64,000 nucleotides of DNA, taken from positions 310,001 through 374,000 of the forward strand of contig NZ_QAOG01000003.1 of assembly GCF_003050705.1 (NCBI RefSeq), given 5' to 3'. A program made the position numbers and the translations under genes. Positions 22,535 to 29,997 of the stretch are shown here, in pieces. The notes under the pieces were generated by a model. That model saw only the letters and a list, made by a program, of their open reading frames with translations. It was not told the DNA's origin and made no database searches. Position 1 is the stretch's first letter, and every line of letters begins with the position of its first letter. This stretch comes from Sphingomonas aurantiaca (GTDB taxonomy: Bacteria; Pseudomonadota; Alphaproteobacteria; Sphingomonadales; Sphingomonadaceae).

Positions 22535-23929
22535 ATGCTTTCTTTTGCCACTGAATTTCCCGTCCGAGACTCGACCGCTGATGACTTTGTAGCGTCAGTA
22601 CGCACTTGGTTGATAGGATCGCCTCATACCGCGCTAAGGAACGAACATTTCGATAGTATCCCCTTTGAGGGGCAATGGAATATCGAGGTAGGGCGTGAGC
22701 AGGTCGAGATGCTCATGATTAGATCTGGAGAGCAGGAAACTGCGGCGGTTCGGTATATCGCGAGGGACGGATCTCTTGAGTGGACAACGACGGTAGTATT
22801 TTCCCGCAATGGGGATTCGTGGGTTGGTTTAAGAACAGCGCGCGAATCATATTCAGCGCAGCTCAAGTTGCCAGCAGCCCTAAAGCCTCATGTTGTCAAG
22901 ACTATTTTAAATAACCTGAAAGGCGGTCTTGATGGGGAATCATACGTTTCTGATAAGCCGGTTTTACTTGGTCTAAACGACGTAAATATGACTACGCGGC
23001 TGATGAATGGCGACGCTGATAACTATTTACCCATAGTATATATGAGTTGCAGCTTTACTGGAGATCATCCAGTTGATCCTGCACCCTTGGCTCGTGTGTT
23101 GGCTGGAATGGCTCACATATTGGTTGAACCTGATCGCGAATTCTCCCGAATGTTGCAGATCAATGTAGGGTCGCGGAATGTTTACGGTGGTCGGGTGGGC
23201 GTATACTGGCCCAACGGCGAGCGATCAGTTTACTTTATCAACGACCAAATGCCATCGGACGGCGCTGTCCGAAAGACATTATGTGGGGACATAAGAACTG
23301 CGCTCCTCAACAGAAGGTCGCTTAGCAGAATAACTTGGTCCCAGGCCGAGGCGCAAATTGCCCGAAAGGCATTTAATACGCTGAGAGCTGCAGGATCCGA
23401 TAACATCGAAGAGTATGTTGCGGCCTTTGACTCTGAAATAGCCATTAGAGAAAGTCAGTTAGGTGAGGCGGAGGCGGAAATTCAGCGACTCAAATCTCAA
23501 CTTCGTACAGTCGATGGTGGAGGGGGCAGTCAAAAAGGCGTCCGATTAGACACAGGTGGCGAGCAAAGTTATTTCGATGGTGAAGTGACAGAGACTTTGC
23601 GCGATGCGCTTATCAGGGCCTCCGAGAACGAGCAGGATGGTGGTCGCCGCCAGCATTTAATACAGAGCATTGTATCTCTGATGCCCGTATCTGATAGCAT
23701 GAAACATCGGAGAGATGTTTTGAAGAACGCGCTTGGACAATATAAGTCCATGACGCGTGACGCACGGAAGGCACTGGAAGATCTAGGTTTCGCGATTACT
23801 GACGATGGTAAGCACATAAAGCTCGTATACATGCAGGACGGTAGATACACGTTTATTCTGCCAAAGACAGGTGGAGATGGTCGCGGCGGGATGAACTCAG
23901 TTAGTGATATTGCAAAGAGGGTATACTAG
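22535..23929 (+). CDS. Unrecognised GC-poor accessory gene, 464 residues, with HicA-like C-terminus
   Basis: Base composition is near 50% GC and codons such as TTA, ATA and AGA are common, unlike the genes around it; this points to recent transfer. Residues 1-270 look like a mixed alpha/beta region with a striking GGRVGVYWPNGERSVYF segment near 225-241. Residues ~295-325 form a likely coiled coil (ESQLGEAEAEIQRLKSQLRT). The last ~50 residues (DARKALEDLGFAITDDGKHI, then FILPKTGGDGRGGMNSVSDI) resemble a HicA/dsRBD-like fold with a His near the usual place. No signal peptide or membrane helix. I do not know the family. A single-gene defence or RNA-binding role is a guess from its accessory nature, the HicA-like end, and the toxin-antitoxin pair next to it. 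The start at 22535 has only a weak ribosome site (AGGGA close to the ATG). Confidence 0.8.
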   Translation: MLSFATEFPVRDSTADDFVASVRTWLIGSPHTALRNEHFDSIPFEGQWNIEVGREQVEMLMIRSGEQETAAVRYIARDGSLEWTTTVVFSRNGDSWVGLRTARESYSAQLKLPAALKPHVVKTILNNLKGGLDGESYVSDKPVLLGLNDVNMTTRLMNGDADNYLPIVYMSCSFTGDHPVDPAPLARVLAGMAHILVEPDREFSRMLQINVGSRNVYGGRVGVYWPNGERSVYFINDQMPSDGAVRKTLCGDIRTALLNRRSLSRITWSQAEAQIARKAFNTLRAAGSDNIEEYVAAFDSEIAIRESQLGEAEAEIQRLKSQLRTVDGGGGSQKGVRLDTGGEQSYFDGEVTETLRDALIRASENEQDGGRRQHLIQSIVSLMPVSDSMKHRRDVLKNALGQYKSMTRDARKALEDLGFAITDDGKHIKLVYMQDGRYTFILPKTGGDGRGGMNSVSDIAKRVY

Positions 23930-24122
23930 GCTGAATCAAGGTGATCTATTTGATATGTATTTCCCTTTTGTCTTTGGAAATGCATCCTTAATTAGTATTG
24001 CGACTTTTGGCCCGTACTACTAGCCGATGTTGCGCTTACCCTTTCGGCCGAGACATGATGCCCGGCATGCCGCTACGCGCCACCAGCTTTCAGCCCCCAC
24101 CGCCGTCTGCTATACGTCCCGT

Positions 24123-24299
24123 ATGGCAAAGCTCTCGCCCATCGAGTCTGAGTTCGCGACCACCGAAGAGGCGGACGCCTATGACGCGTGGTTCCGCGCG
24201 AAGATCGAGATGGCGATGACGTCCACCGCCCCCGGCATCCCGCACGATCAGGTGATGGCGATGGTGCAACAGGTGATCGAGAAGCACCGGCCGCGGTGA
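24123..24299 (+). CDS. Small antitoxin of a RelE/ParE-type pair
   Basis: 58 residues (MAKLSPIESEFATTEEADAY, then WFRAKIEMAM), with the character of short stability-determinant/ParD-like antitoxins that carry a helix binding the toxin. Its TGA overlaps the GTG of the next gene by four bases (GTGA), the usual layout for type II toxin-antitoxin pairs. It begins about 190 bases after the GC-poor gene; the gap between them is AT-rich with no further gene. Confidence 0.75.
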   Translation: MAKLSPIESEFATTEEADAYDAWFRAKIEMAMTSTAPGIPHDQVMAMVQQVIEKHRPR

Positions 24300-24571
24300 C
24301 GCTGCCGCTCGTCTGGACAGACGACGCCACCCGTAACCTGCTGGAGATCGCCGACTATATCGCCCCGCGCAATTTCGCGGCCGCGCAACGGTTGATCGCC
24401 GCGATCAGGCACGCGGCGGAAACGCTTCCGGATCACCCCTATCTCTACCGCCCCGGTCGGGTCGCCGGAACCCGCGAGGCAGTGATCCATCCGAATTACA
24501 TTCTGGTCTACCAGGTCACGACGACGATCGAAATCCTCGCCATCCTCCACGCCCGCCAGCGTTATCCATAA
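24296..24571 (+). CDS. RelE/ParE-family toxin
   Basis: 91 residues, GTG start. It matches the RelE/ParE pattern: WTDDATRNLLEIADYIAPRN at the N-terminus, AAETLPDHPYLYRPGRVAGT, and a C-terminal strand HPNYILVYQVTTTIEILAIL followed by HARQRYP. ParE members poison gyrase and RelE members cut mRNA at the ribosome; the sequence alone does not settle which applies. Coupled to the antitoxin gene upstream. Confidence 0.85.
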   Translation: MTLPLVWTDDATRNLLEIADYIAPRNFAAAQRLIAAIRHAAETLPDHPYLYRPGRVAGTREAVIHPNYILVYQVTTTIEILAILHARQRYP

Positions 24572-24643
24572 GGCCCGTACCACCGGAACACCCCAGCGCC
24601 CCGGTCCGTTGAACCTCACGAACCAACAACACCGGACCAGCCC

Positions 24644-24976
24644 ATGCCCAAATTCGACCACCGCCACCCCCACCAGCCTGACCGCAAGCCCAAGCCCAAG
24701 ACGTTCGGCCGCAACGCGCTCTCGATCGGCGCCGCGGCGATCGGGCTGGGCGGTGCGTTGCTCGCCGTCTTCCTGCGATCGAAGAAGAACCCCGCCGAGC
24801 ATGCCGCGCCCGATCTCGCGCTCGACAAGCCCCGCCCCGGCGCGGACGATCGCGCGCCCGACGCGTTCCGCCCCGATCCCACCGCCGTCCCGACCAAGGC
24901 CGAGCGCGAGTCGCTCCGCCCCGCCACCGGCCCCGCACCGTCGTTCGCGGCCGATCGCGGGTCGACGCTCGGCTAA
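24644..24976 (+). CDS. Small single-pass membrane protein of unknown function
   Basis: 110 residues: a His/Pro/Lys-rich N-terminus (MPKFDHRHPHQPDRKPKPK), one membrane helix near residues 25-44 (NALSIGAAAIGLGGALLAVF), then RSKKN and a Pro/Asp-rich tail. Positive charges on both sides of the helix leave the topology open. I recognise no family. A family A palindrome follows. Confidence 0.65.
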   Translation: MPKFDHRHPHQPDRKPKPKTFGRNALSIGAAAIGLGGALLAVFLRSKKNPAEHAAPDLALDKPRPGADDRAPDAFRPDPTAVPTKAERESLRPATGPAPSFAADRGSTLG

Positions 24977-25013
24977 CATAGCCGGACCCCGCGGCGTCTC
25001 CCCCTACGTCTGC

Positions 25014-25095
25014 CTGTTCTCCCGCGAAGGCGGGAGCCCAGGTTTAGGCAGGACGACGACCGTAGCTCCTGGGCCCCCGCCTCCGCGGGGGAACT
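25014..25095. repeat. Extragenic palindrome, family A
   Basis: GTTCTCCCGCGAAGGCGGGA and GGGCCCCCGCCTCCGCGGGG, with inner GCCCAGG against CCTGGGC. It lies within the 245-base gap before the proline-rich gene; nothing else is seen in that gap apart from the leader of the next gene (CAGGAGGATCG before its ATG). Confidence 0.85.
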
Positions 25096-25221
25096 AGAAG
25101 GGCAGCGGGCAACCGGCCGCCGGACATCGAAGGTCCGTCGCCCCCCGGTAAAAACCGCTGTCCTACACACCCCGACCCGGCATATCTGATCGGTCCTCTT
25201 CGCACAGCAGGAGGATCGATC

Positions 25222-25503
25222 ATGGCGAACGCACCCACTCCGGCCGACCCACAGCCGCCCCACGCGCAAACCGAGCCGCCGATCCCCGCGCCGCCATCCC
25301 CGCCAACCCTCCCGCCAGCGCCAGCACCCCCACGCGCACCCGAACGACCGATCCCCGAGCACGTCGCCGAAGAGGTCCGCCACGTCCTCGCCTGGATGGC
25401 GCATGTCGACGCGGGCCGGATCGGCCACCGCATCCCGGTCTCGCCCGAGATCGCCGCCAACCGCGACTCCTCGACCGCGCTCTTCCGGCGCCTGCGCAAG
25501 TGA
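25222..25503 (+). CDS. Proline-rich small protein, first gene of a two-gene unit
   Basis: 93 residues. Residues 1-47 are very Pro/Ala-rich (disordered). Residues 48-93 are probably helical (HVAEEVRHVLAWMAHVDAGR, then AANRDSSTALFRRLRK). An excellent ribosome binding site (AGGAGG) precedes the ATG. The stop overlaps the GTG of the next gene (GTGA), so the two products are probably made together. Family not recognised. Confidence 0.7.
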   Translation: MANAPTPADPQPPHAQTEPPIPAPPSPPTLPPAPAPPRAPERPIPEHVAEEVRHVLAWMAHVDAGRIGHRIPVSPEIAANRDSSTALFRRLRK

Positions 25504-26864
25504 CTGCCCCCCTCGCACCCCTCGGCGCCAGCGACGCGCTCCCGCACGCCGCCCCCGCGCGCCTGCAAACCGCCGCCCATCCCGAACACGCTCCGCCAGA
25601 CGCCGCGCCCCTCCACGGCTACGCCCCCGCCACACCCGCGCGCTACACGCAGCGCAGCGACGGCTGGACGCCCGATCGCCAGCGCGGCTTTCTCGAACGC
25701 ATCGCCGAGGGCGCCACCGTCGACGAGGCCAGCGCCAGCGTCGGCCTCTCGTCCGGGGCCGCCTATGCGTTGCGGCGTCGGGCGGCGGGCGCGGCGTTCG
25801 CGCTCGGCTGGGACGCCGCCAGGCTCGTCGCGCGGCCGGTCGTCGCCGAGACGCTCTTCCTCCGCGCGATCGCCGGCCAGACCGAGCGCGTCACCCGCCC
25901 CGACGGCGAGGTGATCGAGCGCCATCGCTACGACAACCGCCTCGCCATGTCGCTGCTCAACCGGCTCGATCGCCACGCCGACGCGAGCGAGACCGCGACC
26001 GCCGCCACGCGCATGGTCGCCGCCGAGTTCGACGCGTTCCTCGACATCATCGCGCGCGACGCAGGCCCCGCCCGCGCCGGCCTGTTCCTCGGCGAGCGGC
26101 TCGACGCCGACGCGATCGCGGCCCTCCAGGGTGATGGCGAGCGGGCAGGGGACCGCCCAGGGGACCGCCCGACGGAGCGCGCTACGGCCGCGGAGGCGGC
26201 GATGGCGCCGATCGTCGCGCTCGCCCGCGCGGACCGCTGGTTGCGCAGCGCGGCGGGCGTCGCGTCGGGGATCGTCGTCGCCGATCTCGATCCCGCCGCC
26301 CGCGCCGGCTGGACCGCCGAGCAATGGGCGCGCGCCGAGGCCGCCGGGCTGCTCCAGCTCGCGCCCGAGCCCGTGGCCCCACCCGCGCCGGATCCCGCCC
26401 CGGACCCCGAGGCATCGGCCGGAGACGGCGCAGGCGACGCGCCGCACGATGCTGCGCCAGCGTCTGCACTTCCTATACTTCACTCAGGAGGCGAGGAGGG
26501 CCGCAACCCCGATTGCCCGGTCTGGTACGATCATGGCGCAGCCCGCTGGCGCACCTGCTTCCCGCCGCCGCCCGGCTTTTTCGGCGCGGAATCGGGCGTC
26601 TTCGGCGACGACGACTATAGCCGCGAATGTTCGGACGAGGAGGGGATCATCCTCGAGGCGCCGCGCGACCGCGCGATCGCCGAACGCCTGGTCGCCGAGG
26701 GCGCGGACCGCGACAGCTGGTTCGTCGGCTATGCGGTCGATGCGGGGCTCGTCGACGAAGCGGGGGCGGCGGCGGTCGGCGACACCGATGCGGACCGTAT
26801 CGCCGGGCTCGCCTGGACGTTCGATCCGCTGCGCCCCGAACCGCCCGTCCAGCCGCCCGTCTAG
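25500..26864 (+). CDS. Helix-turn-helix protein of a sphingomonad family (terminase-small-subunit-like)
   Basis: 454 residues, GTG start. Residues ~55-100 form a helix-turn-helix: WTPDRQRGFLERIAEGATVD and then ASASVGLSSGAAYALRRR, as found in a family common in sphingomonads that resembles phage small-terminase/homeodomain-like DNA-binding proteins. Residues ~120-160 (ETLFLRAIAGQTERV, YDNRLAMSLLNRLDRH) continue that pattern. The rest has low-complexity Pro/Ala/Asp stretches and a C-terminal region with CPVWYDHGAARWRTCFPPPP. I cannot name a function; DNA binding is inferred from the N-terminal part. No phage genes accompany it. Confidence 0.7.
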   Translation: MTAPLAPLGASDALPHAAPARLQTAAHPEHAPPDAAPLHGYAPATPARYTQRSDGWTPDRQRGFLERIAEGATVDEASASVGLSSGAAYALRRRAAGAAFALGWDAARLVARPVVAETLFLRAIAGQTERVTRPDGEVIERHRYDNRLAMSLLNRLDRHADASETATAATRMVAAEFDAFLDIIARDAGPARAGLFLGERLDADAIAALQGDGERAGDRPGDRPTERATAAEAAMAPIVALARADRWLRSAAGVASGIVVADLDPAARAGWTAEQWARAEAAGLLQLAPEPVAPPAPDPAPDPEASAGDGAGDAPHDAAPASALPILHSGGEEGRNPDCPVWYDHGAARWRTCFPPPPGFFGAESGVFGDDDYSRECSDEEGIILEAPRDRAIAERLVAEGADRDSWFVGYAVDAGLVDEAGAAAVGDTDADRIAGLAWTFDPLRPEPPVQPPV

Positions 26865-26967
26865 CCGCACCCCGCGGCCTGTCCGTCGCCGCCGGTCGCG
26901 CGGCGTGCACCCAAATCCCATACCGGGCGTTCTCCCGCCGTCACTCTACAGTCCGACGGAGACCCCC

Positions 26968-27411
26968 ATGAGCATTTTCAGCAAGATCAAGTCCGCCATC
27001 TTCGGTGAAAAGGGCCCGCTCGGCAGCGGCCATTTCGGCACCCCCAAGCCCGAGGCCGCCCCTGCACCCGCCCCGCAGACGACCGCCGCCCAGCCCGCGC
27101 CTACGCCCTCACCGGCCGCACCCGCGCCGACCCCGCAGGCTGCCCCCGCCCAGTCGGTCGACGTCGAAGCCGTCCTCTCGGGCATCGCATCGAAGAAGGG
27201 CTCCGATCTCAACTGGCGCACCTCGATCGTCGATCTGATGAAGCTGCTCGATCTCGATTCGAGCCTTGCCAACCGCAAGGAGCTTGCCACCGAGCTCGGC
27301 TATACCGGCGAGAAGGACGGCAGCGCGGAGATGAACATCTGGCTGCAAAAGGCCGTGATGCGCGAGCTCGAGAAGAACGGCGGCACCGTGCCGGCGAACC
27401 TCAAGGATTGA
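26968..27411 (+). CDS. DUF3597 domain protein
   Basis: 147 residues. N-terminus MSIFSKIKSAIFGEKGPLG, a Pro/Ala linker near residues 33-68, then a compact helical domain (VDVEAVLSGIASKKGSDLNW, SIVDLMKLLDLDSSLANRKE) typical of DUF3597, a family related to peptidoglycan-binding LysM-associated helical domains. Function unknown. No signal peptide, so it is probably cytoplasmic. Confidence 0.85.
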   Translation: MSIFSKIKSAIFGEKGPLGSGHFGTPKPEAAPAPAPQTTAAQPAPTPSPAAPAPTPQAAPAQSVDVEAVLSGIASKKGSDLNWRTSIVDLMKLLDLDSSLANRKELATELGYTGEKDGSAEMNIWLQKAVMRELEKNGGTVPANLKD

Positions 27412-27418
27412 GCCTGTT

Positions 27419-27448
27419 TCGGCGCCGGCAACCAAACCCCGGCGCCGA
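27419..27448 (+). terminator. Hairpin between DUF3597 gene and lipoprotein gene
   Basis: TCGGCGCCGG pairs with CCGGCGCCGA around a ten-base loop. It begins eight bases after the DUF3597 stop. No T-run follows, so the ending function is uncertain. Its stem core CGGCGCCG is repeated in the hairpin after the next gene. Confidence 0.5.
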
Positions 27449-27488
27449 TCATTACGCTTTCAGTATCAACCCCCTGAAAGGACACGAA

Positions 27489-27902
27489 ATGCGCGTTGCG
27501 ATGCTGGGCCTGCTGGCCGCCTCGACCCTGGTTGCCGGTTGCGTTGGCGACGGAGGCAGCCGCTACGGCGTCGACCCGCGCTACCGTGGCTATGACTATA
27601 ACGCGCCCGACCCGTCCTATGGCGGCTATGACGCCGGCCGCTACTACCGCGACGACCGCCGCTACCGCGAGCGTCGTCTGTCGCGCAACGACCGCGTCTA
27701 TCGCGGCAATGACGGCCGTTATTACTGCCGCCGCAACGACGGCACGACCGGCCTGATTGTCGGCGGAGTCGCCGGCGGCGTGCTCGGCAACGTCATCGCG
27801 CCAGGCGGCTCGGGCCTGCTCGGGACGGTACTCGGTGCGGCTGGTGGTGCGCTGGCCGGGCGTGCAGTGGATCGCTCGAACAACGACACCCGCTGCCGCT
27901 AA
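27489..27902 (+). CDS. Glycine-zipper lipoprotein
   Basis: 137 residues. Signal peptide with lipobox (LLAASTLVAGC, Cys at residue 19), a Tyr/Arg/Asp-rich middle (RYYRDDRRYRERRLSR), and a glycine-zipper segment (GLIVGGVAGGVLGNVIAP, then LLGTVLGAAGGALAGRA) near residues 86-125. This fits the glycine-zipper 2TM family of outer-membrane lipoproteins (SlyB/17-kDa antigen-like). Probably an envelope component; role unknown. RBS GAAAGGACACG before the ATG. Confidence 0.85.
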   Translation: MRVAMLGLLAASTLVAGCVGDGGSRYGVDPRYRGYDYNAPDPSYGGYDAGRYYRDDRRYRERRLSRNDRVYRGNDGRYYCRRNDGTTGLIVGGVAGGVLGNVIAPGGSGLLGTVLGAAGGALAGRAVDRSNNDTRCR

Positions 27903-27910
27903 ATCCCTCG

Positions 27911-27936
27911 ACCGGCGCCGAAATATCGGCGCCGGT
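27911..27936 (+). terminator. Likely terminator of the lipoprotein gene
   Basis: Perfect ten-base stem ACCGGCGCCG / CGGCGCCGGT with loop AAATAT, starting eight bases after the stop codon. A T-run (ATTTTT) comes about ten bases later, a little far for a classic intrinsic terminator. Confidence 0.6.
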
Positions 27937-28180
27937 AGATCGAAGATTTTTCCGCGTCGAACTACGCTTCCGAAAATATCCTATGTGATATTCGATGTAA
28001 TTCTGGACCGATTTTTCCGGCAAGATTTGCAATTCCGGCGGTCTTGGCCCATATAGCGCTCAGCTACAGTCGCACATCGACGGTTCTTGGCGCTTTGCGG
28101 CACCTTTCTCCTTCTTTCCCTGCTCCGCGGCACAGGGTCGCTCGAACGTCGGGTTACCCATACTAAGAAGGAGCCAATTC

Positions 28181-28393
28181 ATGGCTATCACCGGAACCGT
28201 CAAGTTTTTCAACGCCGACAAGGGCTATGGCTTCATCGCGCCGGATGGCGGCGGCAATGATGCATTCGTGCACATCACCGCGGTTGAGCGCGCCGGCATG
28301 CCGACGCTGAACCAGAACCAGCGCGTCACCTACGAGCTCGAGCCCGACAAGCGTGGCAAGCAGTCGGCCGTGAACCTCCAGCCAGCCGATTGA
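28181..28393 (+). CDS. Cold-shock domain protein
   Basis: 70 residues, a single cold-shock domain: GTVKFFNADKGYGFIAPDGG (RNP1 KGYGFI) and DAFVHITAVE (RNP2-like, VHI). It binds single-stranded RNA or DNA and melts mRNA structure. The gene has strong ribosome binding (AAGAAGGAG) and a gene-free stretch of more than 200 bases after the preceding terminator, AT-rich in its first half, so a long leader of the kind that gives temperature control to csp mRNAs is possible. It is a csp-family member; which paralogue cannot be told. Confidence 0.95.
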   Translation: MAITGTVKFFNADKGYGFIAPDGGGNDAFVHITAVERAGMPTLNQNQRVTYELEPDKRGKQSAVNLQPAD

Positions 28394-28432
28394 TCTCGTC
28401 GGCGGAGCAATTCGCCACCTGATCTCGGTTGC

Positions 28433-28460
28433 GGTGCGGCGGTCTTCGGATCGCCGCACC
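28433..28460 (+). terminator. Terminator after the cold-shock gene
   Basis: GGTGCGGCG pairs with CGCCGCACC around a ten-base loop (GTCTTCGGAT), followed by AACTCTTTCTCT. It begins 40 bases after the csp stop and just before the next ribosome binding site. Confidence 0.6.
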
Positions 28461-28496
28461 AACTCTTTCTCTACCCTCCCGCAGGAGCGCATCAGC

Positions 28497-28727
28497 ATGG
28501 CCGATAATCCAGAATTTTACCGGGCCCGCGCTGATGAAGAGCGTCGCAACGGCGATGCCGCCCTCCTCGACAATGTCCGCGATCGCTGCCGCCGCGCCGA
28601 AAAGGCCTGGGATGACATGGCATCGCGCGCCGAACGCACTCAGATCCTCCGCGCCGCCCGCGAAGCCGCCCCTCCCGGTGGCGAACGCATGATGATCGGC
28701 ACCCCGTCGATGGTCCCCGCGGAATAA
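28497..28727 (+). CDS. Small helical protein of unknown function
   Basis: 76 residues, rich in charged and Ala residues (MADNPEFYRARADEERRNGD, then RDRCRRAEKAWDDMASRAER), probably one long helix pair. Similar small proteins are frequent next to csp genes in sphingomonads, but no function is known to me. RBS GCAGGAG before the ATG. A clear terminator follows. Confidence 0.75.
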   Translation: MADNPEFYRARADEERRNGDAALLDNVRDRCRRAEKAWDDMASRAERTQILRAAREAAPPGGERMMIGTPSMVPAE

Positions 28728-28767
28728 ATCCAAACCAGTCTGCGCTAAATAAGCTGACAGCAATCGA

Positions 28768-28797
28768 AACCCGGACGGCACCGCCTCCGGGTTTTGT
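28768..28797 (+). terminator. Intrinsic terminator
   Basis: AACCCGGA pairs with TCCGGGTT, the inner bases CGG/CCG extend the stem, and TTTTGTTGT follows. This is one of the two clearest rho-independent terminators in the window; it ends the small gene at 28727 and faces the convergent hydrolase gene. Confidence 0.85.
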
Positions 28798-28828
28798 TGT
28801 GTCCGGCGTCCGAGGCTGAATCGACGAG

Positions 28829-29827
28829 CTATTTCAGCGGCTTGCCGGAGTCCTTCCACCGGTCGAGGATCTGCGATTCCGGTGGCAGCATGTCCGTGAC
28901 GACCGCCGCTGCGGGCTTCGAAGGCATCGGACTGGCCTTGGCCACCGCAACCGGCACGCTCGGTGTAACGGCCGTCGTCTCGCCGGCCGAAGCGGCCGCC
29001 ACCGCCGCAGCCCCGGCCGCGGCGATCATCTCCGGCGTCGGCGGCGCCAGGGGCTGGATCTCCCGATGCGGTCCCGGCACCGGCTCGCCGCCGACATAAC
29101 GCTGGTTGAACGCCGCGCTCGTGCCCCAATAGCCCTTCCAGCGGTGGAAGAAATGCGCACCCACGACATCGGTCATCACCAGGCTGCGGTTCCACGCCGG
29201 GGTCACCGCATAGGTATGGTAATGCGTGGCGAGCCCGACGGGTGCGTAGACATAGCCAGCCAGCGCCATCCCCGCAGCCCGCGCCGCCCGAACCCAGGCA
29301 GCCCGCGCCGGCACGCGAGCCATCGCCCCGTCGCAGGCGAAGCTGAACTGGCAACCGGCATGCTCCGATCCCTGATACACCACACCGCACACGGTGCCGG
29401 GGAATGCCGGATGCCGCGCGCGGTTGAGGATCACCTGCGCAACCGCCTGTTGCCCCGCGTCAGGCTCCGACGCCGCCTCGTAATAGATCGCGGCGGTCAG
29501 ACATTGCCGCGCCCGGTCGCGGTCAATCGCCGAGGCGCCCGCCATCGAGAAAGGGCGTGCAGGCACGACGCCGGAATCGAGAGCCACGCCCGCGGGGATC
29601 GGCAAGTCGGGCAGGTCGATGGTCCCCGTCACGCCGGCTGCGGGTGCTGCGGTTTCCTGGTCGGCGAAAACCGTGGAGCCAGGGGCGGCCGCCCGCGCAT
29701 CCGCCGCGACCATGGCGCGATCCCGCGCCGCGTTCCGTTCGGAGATCACGCGCAGAGCAGCGTGCGCGGACATGCCGGCGCCGATCACCAACAACACGGC
29801 AACCATCGCAAGCCAGATGCGGCGCAT
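28829..29827 (-). CDS. SleB-family cell wall hydrolase
   Basis: 332 residues. An N-terminal signal anchor (MRRIWLAMVAVLLVIGAGMS) precedes the hydrolase_2 domain at about residues 100-235, with CLTAAIYYEAASEPDAGQQA, ILNRARHPAFPGTVCGVVYQ and a late THYHTYAVTPAW motif. SleB-like enzymes cleave peptidoglycan glycan strands; in non-sporulating bacteria they serve wall remodelling. The C-terminal ~80 residues are a disordered Ala/Pro tail. I chose the ATG at 29827; an in-frame TTG at 29857 would add ten residues. Confidence 0.88.
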   Translation of the reverse strand: MRRIWLAMVAVLLVIGAGMSAHAALRVISERNAARDRAMVAADARAAAPGSTVFADQETAAPAAGVTGTIDLPDLPIPAGVALDSGVVPARPFSMAGASAIDRDRARQCLTAAIYYEAASEPDAGQQAVAQVILNRARHPAFPGTVCGVVYQGSEHAGCQFSFACDGAMARVPARAAWVRAARAAGMALAGYVYAPVGLATHYHTYAVTPAWNRSLVMTDVVGAHFFHRWKGYWGTSAAFNQRYVGGEPVPGPHREIQPLAPPTPEMIAAAGAAAVAAASAGETTAVTPSVPVAVAKASPMPSKPAAAVVTDMLPPESQILDRWKDSGKPLK

Positions 29828-29997
29828 CAGTCGAACCGTCTGCAACCGAACGCGCAACGTTGTTACCTTCTACCTGCTCCAGGGCGAGACTGCCGCAAGG
29901 ACCATGAACGTCGTGCATAGCCGATTGGACGCCCACGATCCTCCACCGAATCCGTCCGTCCCGGCACGGGACGACACGGCACCCTAGCAGGCATGGC

